Below, in pieces: positions 11,342 to 18,164 of a stretch of 64,000 nucleotides of DNA. Below the pieces are notes generated by a model, which had not been told where the DNA came from, ran no database searches, and worked only from the letters and a program-made list of their open reading frames with translations. The first letter of the stretch is position 1; each line of letters starts with the position of its first letter. The DNA is from Gp13-AA77 sp035946575 (GTDB lineage Bacteria; Acidobacteriota; Terriglobia; UBA7540). The position numbers and the translations under genes are program-made. Location of the stretch: positions 32,978 through 96,977 of the forward strand of contig DASYZG010000104.1 of NCBI GenBank assembly GCA_035946575.1, in the 5' to 3' direction.

Positions 11342-12808
11342 CTACTGACAACTGCTGAACGAAAGAGTCTTGACAGCCACGGTGGCGCCCGCCGTCGCAA
11401 GCAGTGGACCGCCTCCAGCGTCGGAAGTGGCGTCGACGTCCGACGGTGAGCAATCGGGCGTATTCGATCCGTCCGCCACAAAGGCCTGGGCATCCACCGT
11501 GTATGAAACGTTGCCCGGCTGCGGAACGGAATAAGTCGTGCCCGAGGAACTGTAGGTGCCGACGCTCGGATTGCTGGCGGGCACGTACAGCGCGTAGGTG
11601 GCGCAGGCCGTGCCCGCCGGGCAGCTCGAAGACGCTTCGGTCTCAACCTCGGGGCTGGACGCAGGGAAGGCCGGGACAGTGAACTCGACCACCGAGCCTC
11701 CGGCAGGCGTCGCCTGCTGCAGAGCTGACAGACTCGCGTCAATCGTGACCGCCTGGGTTCCGGCGCTCGTGAGGGTTCCGGCCAATCCGGCCGGGGAGCT
11801 GCTCACGCCAGCCCGGCCCTCTTCGACGAGCGGGATCGTGAGCGAGGCGCCGGTGGGCGTCTGGAAGGTAACGGTGGCGTTGTAGGCGGTGGCGACGCCG
11901 ATGGGCGGCAGGGTAACGGGGCTGGGCGAGGCGGCAGCCACCACCACGTCATAATTCCCGGCTGGCAGCGGACAGAAGATGAAGGTGCCGTCGGAGGCGG
12001 TCAGTTCGGATTCCACCACGCGATCGATGCCGGCGGCGTCCGGCTGCTCGACCAATACCATGGCGCTTGCGATGGGAGCCTGCGTGCCGCTATCGACCAC
12101 CGTGCCGGCGATGGAATTGGTGTTTAAGGAGACCTCTCCCGCATGCAGCACAGGCTTCAGCCGATAGGCTCCGTTCCCCTGATGGACAATAGATTCACAG
12201 GTGCTGAAGTCGATGTTGAGATCGGCCGACTGCCCGGCCACGAGGTTGAGACCGCCGCCGGCCATCTGTCCGGCCGGAATCTTGATGCCGGTCTGCGATT
12301 CGCTGCTCAGCTGCAGTTCCTCCACTCCTCCGCTGGCGAGCGCCACGCAATTGAAGCCCGCCGATCCGCAGTTGTTCGCCGCCAGGCCCGCGCCCGAGGC
12401 GTTGTTGTCGAGCAGGTAGAGACGAATCTGCTGATAGTTGCCGGGCGGCAATCCGGTCGTGGAGCCAAGCTGCGTCAAAACGCAGGTGGTGGAACTCAGA
12501 CTCAGAAGGTCCATCTGCTTGGGGCTCGCCGTAAGGTCAAGCAGCGTCGTCCAGCCGCTGTCGTTCGGGCCGGCGCCGCTGGAGAGGTTCGCCGTCACCT
12601 TGGTGATGGTGATCCATACGTGCGTAAAGGACCCGTTGGGAGCCGCGCAGGTTGCCGGATCGCTTAGCGAAACAGTTACGGCTCCGGCGGCAGCGGTCGT
12701 GTTGGATTGGGCCGTTGAAGGGCTAGAACTGTTGCCGCCACAGCCTGAGGTTATGACCACGGCGCCGCCGGCGACGGCGATCAGGAAAAGCGATTTGAGA
12801 TTCCGCAT
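11342..12808 (-). CDS. DUF4382 lipoprotein with carboxypeptidase-regulatory-like domain
   Basis: A 488-residue lipoprotein. The start at 12808 is set by GGGAGG six bases ahead of the ATG; the longest frame would add 31 residues with no signal. The first 23 residues form a lipoprotein signal with lipobox TSGC (Cys23). Next comes DUF4382 (GAVTVSLSDPATCA... to NIDFSTCESIV...LKPVLHAGEV), then a CarboxypepD_reg-like beta sandwich (SIAGTVVDSGTQAPIASAMV... GNYDVVVAA). A C-terminal Ser/Thr/Gly-rich part contains several Cys. Known members of DUF4382 are exported proteins of unknown role, frequent in Acidobacteria. The neighbouring genes give no functional hint. Confidence 0.85.
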   Translation of the reverse strand: MRNLKSLFLIAVAGGAVVITSGCGGNSSSPSTAQSNTTAAAGAVTVSLSDPATCAAPNGSFTHVWITITKVTANLSSGAGPNDSGWTTLLDLTASPKQMDLLSLSSTTCVLTQLGSTTGLPPGNYQQIRLYLLDNNASGAGLAANNCGSAGFNCVALASGGVEELQLSSESQTGIKIPAGQMAGGGLNLVAGQSADLNIDFSTCESIVHQGNGAYRLKPVLHAGEVSLNTNSIAGTVVDSGTQAPIASAMVLVEQPDAAGIDRVVESELTASDGTFIFCPLPAGNYDVVVAAASPSPVTLPPIGVATAYNATVTFQTPTGASLTIPLVEEGRAGVSSSPAGLAGTLTSAGTQAVTIDASLSALQQATPAGGSVVEFTVPAFPASSPEVETEASSSCPAGTACATYALYVPASNPSVGTYSSSGTTYSVPQPGNVSYTVDAQAFVADGSNTPDCSPSDVDATSDAGGGPLLATAGATVAVKTLSFSSCQ

Positions 12809-13088
12809 GAGCTGCCTCCCGGGTACGTGAACTCGTGTAGGTCGATCGAAAAGCCTCGACACGGGCGGCCCCCGCTTCGCCGTCCAGACCAAGCCAGTCA
12901 AAACCGAGCAACTGCGCTGCCATCACACCTGCGATGGGCCCTTGACTTGGCAACAACTTACGAGGCACGGCGCCGTGGCCGAGGTCCGGACGGGTAAAAA
13001 GATGCATTCGATCTGGTACTAATTTCTTACCGTATTGGGCCTTAAAAATTACCAGTGTGTAAATAGCGGCTGACCGGATCCCGTGCGG

Positions 13089-15611
13089 CTAATTCCGAGG
13101 TGGCGCTCCCGAGGATGACGAGTTTCCGGCCGGGGCGGCGTTCGTGACCGTGCTCGCGGCGCGCTCGCGGCCTTCAACCCGGAGTTCGAGGGGAGCGGAC
13201 GGGTGGAAGGTCGAGGCGTTTGACTCCACCTGGCCCACGACGTAGATCGGCTGCTCGACGGGTTTGGCCCAGTCCTCGGCGCGCAGGGTGAAGGTGCGCG
13301 TGGTCTGGGTTTCGGTCACGAGCACGCCGTTCAGCCCGACGTTGACCACGCGCACGCCGGGCGGCAGGTTGGCGACGAAGCAGGGGACGCGTCCCTTGAA
13401 CCCGTTCTCACGTTCCACGCGCAGCGTGACCCGGACTTCCCGGCCAGGCGAGATGACTACATGTGTAGGCTCTGCAGTAACCATCACATCGGGCGGCGGG
13501 ATGATGGCAGCAAGCTGCAGGGGAGCGGCGGGGTTGGCGCGGCGGACGACTTCCCGGCCGTCCACGCGCGCGCGCCCCACGATCTCGATGGGCGCGGGCG
13601 GCGCATTCTCGGAAGCATCGGAAGCGGCCGCGAGAATCACCTCGGTCGAGTCCTGACCGGCGGCGATGGTGGCCGGACTCGCCGTGACACCCTGGCGCAA
13701 TCCTTTGACTTCCACCTCGATCGGGCCCTGGTAGCCCAAGAGCCGGTCGGCCCTCACCTCGACCGGAACCGATCCGCCGCGCGGGATGTTGGGATTGTCC
13801 GGGTCGGCGGCCAGTTGGAAATCCGGCGAGGCGTCGCGCACCGTGAGCCGATAGGCGAAATCAGGCCCCTGCAGGTTGCGGACGTCGGCGAGGTGCAGGA
13901 TGTAATCGGCGTCGCGCGGGGCGACGAAGCCGAGCCGTGAATCGGCGCCGTAGCCCGGGCCGCCATCATCGTTCCGCCAGGTCACGTGAAACACCGGAAG
14001 GCCGTTGGGAGGGAGGTCCGCGTCCGGTGGCAGGATCTGCGCCTTGTAAACGGGTGTATTCACGGCGTGCGCGTCCGGCGATGTCCCGAGGAAGGCCTGG
14101 CGCAAACCCTCGATGGATTTGAGGTCCACGTCCGCGTCGGGCTGGTCGGGGACGTTCGCGATCTGGTCCAATTCGTCGCCGACCATCAGGAAGTCGCCTT
14201 CGCGCAAGCCGGTGTTGGAGACAAGCCTGATACCCGTCGTGCGCGAGTCGCGGTCGGAGAGCGTGGTGGTGGTCTCGAGAAGGCAGCGGACGGTGGCGCG
14301 CGGGATCGGATTGCCCTGCGCGTCCAGCACCTCGATTACGGAGTCGAGCGCTGAGCCGAGGCGCGACGCCGCCACGGAAATCGTAAGCCGCTCGCCCTGG
14401 CGCGCGTGAAAGCGGAAATAGTCCTGATCCGGTGGGGCTCCGGCAACGCTGTCGATATGCCCATTGACGGTCGCGGGCAGGGACAGAAGTTGCGCCTGTC
14501 CCGGTGAATTGTTGGGCTCCTGCTCCTGAACCTGGGGTTCGTCGCCCACCGCGAGTTTCACGGTATCGACGGGCTGAGCTGCGCCTGCGGACAAAACCAG
14601 CGGAGTGGTGGTCCAGCCGGCGGTCTCGGCGGGCGGCGTGATCCTGACCTCATGAATCCCACCCAGGTTGACACCTTCGACCCGGACCTCCTGCGCCTTA
14701 CCGGCAGTTACACCCAGTGGGAAAACGCTGGTGACGTAAGGCAAGGCTCCCGCGTTCAGGCGATAGAAGTGGTCCGCGCCGCCGCCCTTCTCGCGATCTG
14801 AAATCGAGAGTGTGTACGTGCCGTCGCCAGGGAGCTTCGCGACCAGCACCGCGTCCGGCTTGATGCTGTGCTCGCCCTCGCGCGCCAGGATGGAGCCCGA
14901 GGAATCCGCGAGCACAAGCTGCGAGACCAGTTGGGATCCGAGTTCCGAACCGACGACCTGAGCGACGAACTCCTCGCCGGCGTGGCCTTCGAATTGATAA
15001 CTGTCCGTGTCGCCGGGCGCCTGAATCGCGCCCACAATCGTCGCCGGCAGCGTGACCTGCTGCGGAGCACTTGAGTCTGCACCGTCACCGGCGGGCCTCG
15101 CGTTCTCGGGAATCTCGGGCAGCGATCCGATATCGAGCACAGCCATGCCGGAGGTTCCGAGCGGGGTCTGGACGCGGAACCAGTGAAGGCCCGGCGCGAC
15201 GTCCCTGGCGACCGTCACTTCGAGCCTGGCGGTCTGCTTCTTGCCGAGCGGCACCTGCGCGCCCAGATCGACGCCGGCGCGGGGTCCGGTGATCTTCTCC
15301 GGTACATCGGTCACGCCGGTCACGCGGGCGGTGATACCCGGTGCGTCGAAGATGACGTCTTTGGCGCCGGCGAGATTCCTGCCGTCAAGCGTGAAGGTAG
15401 CCGTGGTGCCGCGCTCCATGCCGGCGGGCCAGACTTTGGAGATCGTGGGTGGGATGATGGGCTCGCCGGCAGCCAGAGCTTGGGTTAAAGCGCCGGGCAG
15501 AAGGACCGCGACAAGGGCGCAAATGAGGCCAATTTTAGTGCAAAATACGTCAAAATCGGCGCCGAATGGTCGATTTTTGAACCCTATTCCTGGGGCTAAA
15601 CCCTTGGACAT
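13089..15611 (-). CDS. Secreted protein with bacterial pre-peptidase (PPC) domains
   Basis: An 840-residue exported protein of unknown function, the last gene of the minus-strand cluster from 23.9 kb. A signal-like stretch (IGLICALVAVLLPGALTQALAA) lies at residues ~27-48 after an N-terminal extension. It then has an IPT/TIG-like region (ISKVWPAGMERGTTATFTLDG), two PPC-type sandwiches (DTDSYQFEGHAGEEFVAQVVG and DYFRFHARQGERLTISVAAS), a third PPC-like segment (DADYILHLADV), and Ig-like domains. Such proteins occur beside DUF1501 and DUF1549/1553 genes in Planctomycetes and Acidobacteria, presumably in polymer use at the cell surface (inference). Its ATG lies at the end of a hairpin that contains the ribosome site (see the repeat at 15611-15723). 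Confidence 0.85.
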   Translation of the reverse strand: MSKGLAPGIGFKNRPFGADFDVFCTKIGLICALVAVLLPGALTQALAAGEPIIPPTISKVWPAGMERGTTATFTLDGRNLAGAKDVIFDAPGITARVTGVTDVPEKITGPRAGVDLGAQVPLGKKQTARLEVTVARDVAPGLHWFRVQTPLGTSGMAVLDIGSLPEIPENARPAGDGADSSAPQQVTLPATIVGAIQAPGDTDSYQFEGHAGEEFVAQVVGSELGSQLVSQLVLADSSGSILAREGEHSIKPDAVLVAKLPGDGTYTLSISDREKGGGADHFYRLNAGALPYVTSVFPLGVTAGKAQEVRVEGVNLGGIHEVRITPPAETAGWTTTPLVLSAGAAQPVDTVKLAVGDEPQVQEQEPNNSPGQAQLLSLPATVNGHIDSVAGAPPDQDYFRFHARQGERLTISVAASRLGSALDSVIEVLDAQGNPIPRATVRCLLETTTTLSDRDSRTTGIRLVSNTGLREGDFLMVGDELDQIANVPDQPDADVDLKSIEGLRQAFLGTSPDAHAVNTPVYKAQILPPDADLPPNGLPVFHVTWRNDDGGPGYGADSRLGFVAPRDADYILHLADVRNLQGPDFAYRLTVRDASPDFQLAADPDNPNIPRGGSVPVEVRADRLLGYQGPIEVEVKGLRQGVTASPATIAAGQDSTEVILAAASDASENAPPAPIEIVGRARVDGREVVRRANPAAPLQLAAIIPPPDVMVTAEPTHVVISPGREVRVTLRVERENGFKGRVPCFVANLPPGVRVVNVGLNGVLVTETQTTRTFTLRAEDWAKPVEQPIYVVGQVESNASTFHPSAPLELRVEGRERAASTVTNAAPAGNSSSSGAPPRN

Positions 15612-15723
15612 CAGTAACCTCTTGGCTTTGACGAGGTAACTACATTTATTTTCAGTAACCTAACGGCTTTGACGCCCTATGAAAAATGGAAGCGTCTGTA
15701 AAATCAGTAACATGATGGCTTCG
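15611..15723 (-). promoter_or_regulatory. Three leader repeats; the nearest forms a hairpin over the ribosome site
   Basis: Read on the minus strand, three similar units precede the PPC gene: CGAAGCCATCATGTTACTGA, CGTCAAAGCCGTTAGGTTAC and CGTCAAAGCCAAGAGGTTAC. The last runs into the ATG. Its GAGGTTACT (plus 15613-15621) can pair with AGTTACCTC (plus 15633-15641) at 8 of 9 positions over an 11-base loop. This would hide the GAGG ribosome site. A function in translation control is inference. Confidence 0.55.
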
Positions 15724-15820
15724 TTTTTTCGAAAAGTACCCCCCTTTCCGCTTGCTGGCGAATGAAAGGCAAAACTGCCGGGGTTCCGCCGTTGGCGCCT
15801 GCCTGTTATCAGAAAAAACC

Positions 15821-15996
15821 GAGACACAGAGTTTACGCGGAGCTTCATGGTCGCGTTCTTTGAGCCTTGGAGTACGGAGAGCGCAGCAGGCTGACGCTTG
15901 AGTTTTGTCGAACCAGAGAACTCTGTGCTTTCCGTATCAGAGAAAAGGTGAGACACGAGCGTTAAATGGCTCTGTGCCCTCTGTATCTCAGCTTCG
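15821..15996. repeat. CACAGAGG palindrome, degenerate copy (R1)
   Basis: Diverged pieces of the CACAGAG...CTCTGTG type (GAGACACAGAG, AACTCTGTG, GGCTCTGTGCCCTCTGTATC) in the spacer between the cytochrome-WD40 gene and the PPC gene. The copy is broken up compared with those at 17.6, 18.1, 20.8 and 21.3 kb. The rest of the 15.6-16.1 kb spacer has no gene I can support. Confidence 0.55.
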
Positions 15997-16131
15997 GAGC
16001 TTACGGACAAGGCGGGAGCTTCGTTGCTCGCCACCGGCCGCATGCCACCAGCGGTTTCTTCCTGTTGCGGAGTCCCTTGGACGACCATGGCGTAATTACC
16101 GCCTCTACACACACAGTATACTCCCGAGTAC

Positions 16132-17586
16132 CTACTTCGATTCGCTTTTGACGCCTGATTTTTGCACGGCCGCCGTATTCAGTTCGCCGGCGACGAGCGC
16201 GCTGTAGACGCTCAGGCTGCCGTCATACCTTCCCGCCGCCAACAGTCTCCCATCGGGGCTCATCCCCAGCGTCTGAACCCAGTCCGGTTGATGGTCGATC
16301 ACCCGGATCGGATTCAGCGTGGCCGCGTCGCGGAAGCGGATCGATCCGTCGGCGGAACTGGTGATGATCGTCTTGCCGTCCGGGGACCAGACCAGCGCCA
16401 GAATGCTGTCCTCGTCGGCGATGAGGGACTGGACCAGGTGCCCGTCGTTCTCGCCGAGGCGCCAAACGTAGATGGTCTTGTCGTATCCGGCCGCGGCGAT
16501 CTCATCGCCCGAAGGCGAATACGCCAGGCTGTTCAGACCGTCGGAGGCGTCGCTCAAGGTGTAAAGGCGCTGGCCGGTGGCGACATCCCAGATTTTCACG
16601 GTGCGATCCTGCGAAGCCGAGGCCAGGCGCTTGCCGTCGGGGCTGAAGGCGACCGCGAAGACGGCGTCGATGTGGTCCTGCAGCGTCTTCAACTCGCCGC
16701 CGCTGGCAGCATCCCACAGCTTGATGCTCTTGTCGTAGCTCCCCGAGGCGAGCAGCCTGCCGTCGGGGCTCCAGGCCACCGAATAGACGCAGTCCTTGTG
16801 ACCTTTGAGCGTGCGGACCAGGGCGTGCGAGGCCACGTCCCAGATCCTGATCTCGCCGCTCTGCTGGCAGGGCCCGCCGGCGGCGGCGAGCAGCTTGCCG
16901 TCGGGGCTGAAGGCGAGCGAACGGACGTAGTCAGCGTGGCCGGAGAGCGTGGCGATCACATGCTCGGCGGGCGCGGACGCTGGCGCGCTGCCCGCGTTTC
17001 CGGGAAAGTCTCGCTTATTTACGGGGTCGATCAGCTGCACCTTCCGGTAGCTGCCGATCGCCAGCAGCTTGCCGTCAGGGGAGAATCTGACCGACGACAC
17101 CGGTGAGACGACGGGCACCTGCGGCTTGATGTCCGGAATCGGGGTCGGTTGCAGGTTCGCGTCGCGGTGCGCCCCTACCGTATTGGGCGCGGGTGCAGGG
17201 GCGCCGGCGTCGATCCAGGCGGAGATGGTGGCGATGTCGGCGGCGGGGAGGGGATCGCTGTTGAAGGGCATGCGCGGCTGGATCTTGCCCTCGAGCATTT
17301 CGATCAGGCGGCTTTCGTTGGCCTTGCCGGGAAGGATCACGGGGCCATGCGCGCCGCCCTTCATCAGGGAGTCGTAACTCTGCATGACGAGTCCGCCCAT
17401 CTTGGCGGCGGCGGAGTGGCAGGCGAGACAGTTCTTCCGGAGGATGGGGGCGACTTGGGTGCCAAATGCCGGTGGCTGACCCTCGCTGTCGGCTGCCGGC
17501 GAGGTGATCTCTGTGCCGAGTACCGCGGATACCATCAGCAGCATTGCCATGCCGACAGCGAACGCGGCTCGCAGAAGAATATTCAC
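16132..17586 (-). CDS. Periplasmic cytochrome c-like and WD40 beta-propeller protein
   Basis: A 484-residue exported protein that joins a planctomycete-type cytochrome c domain to a WD40 propeller. The GTG at 17586 is chosen because it gives a signal peptide at once (NILLRAAFAVGMAMLLMVSAV). The longer frame would translate a dispersed palindrome (HHREHGEHRG...), which is surely not coding. The haem site CLACH is at residues 53-57, followed by GGLVMQSYDSLMKGGAHGP and RMPF, typical of this family. About six WD40 repeats follow, with SFSPDGKLLA-type strands (FSPDGKLLAIGS, WSPDGRLLASGS, FSPDGKRLASAS). Such proteins accompany DUF1549/1553 genes. An electron-transfer or scaffolding role is inference. 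Confidence 0.85.
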   Translation of the reverse strand: MNILLRAAFAVGMAMLLMVSAVLGTEITSPAADSEGQPPAFGTQVAPILRKNCLACHSAAAKMGGLVMQSYDSLMKGGAHGPVILPGKANESRLIEMLEGKIQPRMPFNSDPLPAADIATISAWIDAGAPAPAPNTVGAHRDANLQPTPIPDIKPQVPVVSPVSSVRFSPDGKLLAIGSYRKVQLIDPVNKRDFPGNAGSAPASAPAEHVIATLSGHADYVRSLAFSPDGKLLAAAGGPCQQSGEIRIWDVASHALVRTLKGHKDCVYSVAWSPDGRLLASGSYDKSIKLWDAASGGELKTLQDHIDAVFAVAFSPDGKRLASASQDRTVKIWDVATGQRLYTLSDASDGLNSLAYSPSGDEIAAAGYDKTIYVWRLGENDGHLVQSLIADEDSILALVWSPDGKTIITSSADGSIRFRDAATLNPIRVIDHQPDWVQTLGMSPDGRLLAAGRYDGSLSVYSALVAGELNTAAVQKSGVKSESK

Positions 17587-17660
17587 CACGGAGGACACGG
17601 GGGACACAGAGGCGTGCTTTCTCTGTGCTCCTCTGTGTTCTCCGTGCTCTCTGTGGTGCA
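17584..17660. repeat. CACAGAGG palindrome (R2), left frame of the GxxExxY gene
   Basis: A long imperfect inverted repeat: CACCACGGAGGACACGGGGG and CACAGAGG on one side, CTCTGTGCTCCTCTGTGTTC and CTCTGTGGTG on the other, around CGTGCTTT. It lies between the WD40 gene start (17586) and the end of the GxxExxY pseudogene (17666). Confidence 0.8.
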
Positions 17661-17665
17661 AGTTT

Positions 17666-18057
17666 TCAGAGGGTTCCATTGATAAACCGGCGTATGCCGT
17701 CTTTCATCATCACCACGTTGAAATTAATCAGTAACCCGACCTTGCACCCTAAGAGCTTCAGGTAAGAGATCACTTGCGCATCGTGTATGGGCGCAAGGGC
17801 TTCAACAGATTTCACTTCTACTACCACGCTTCGCTCCACCAAGATGTCAATTCGATATCCGCAGTCGAGCCTCACCTGGTCATATACGACCGGCGGGGCT
17901 TCTGAAGCTCCATAGCAAGCCCGAGCTTTGCCAGTTCATATGCGAGGCACGCTTCGTACGCCGACTCCAACAACCCCGGTCCGAGCGTTCGGTGGACTTG
18001 AATAGCTCTGCCGATGATTGCCTCGGTCAGGCTGTTCAGCCGTTCCCGTTCGGTCAT
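17666..18057 (-). pseudogene. GxxExxY family PD-(D/E)XK nuclease-like protein, frameshifted
   Basis: Two frames together give the whole GxxExxY protein (about 130 residues). The first starts at ATG 18057 (MTERERLNSLTEAI) and holds the name motif GLLESAY. The second holds RLDCGYRIDILVERSVVVEVK and ends GIRRFINGTL. The D...EVK pair matches a PD-(D/E)XK nuclease core. One base is missing near the CCCC run at 17895-17898 (plus strand GGGG); a fifth C would restore KPPPVVYDQVRLDCGYRID. Both halves are otherwise well conserved, so this is a young lesion or a base-calling error in a homopolymer. The function of the family is unknown. It sits between two CACAGAGG palindromes and looks like the cargo of a small element. 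Confidence 0.85.
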
Positions 18058-18074
18058 GGGACGTGGTCACTCTT

Positions 18075-18163
18075 CGTGGCCTCTGTGCCCTCCGTGGTAA
18101 ATGCCTTGTGCTTGAAAAAGCTACTCACCACAGAGGACACGGAGACCACGGAGTCCGTGGAGG
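18075..18163. repeat. CACAGAGG palindrome (R3), right frame of the GxxExxY gene
   Basis: CTCTGTGCCCTCCGTGGTAA at 18081-18100, then a loop (ATGCCTTGTGCTTGAAAAAG), then CACCACAGAGGACACGGAGA and CCACGGAG. It lies between the GxxExxY start (18057) and the DUF1549/1553 stop (18165). Confidence 0.8.
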
Positions 18164-18164
18164 A

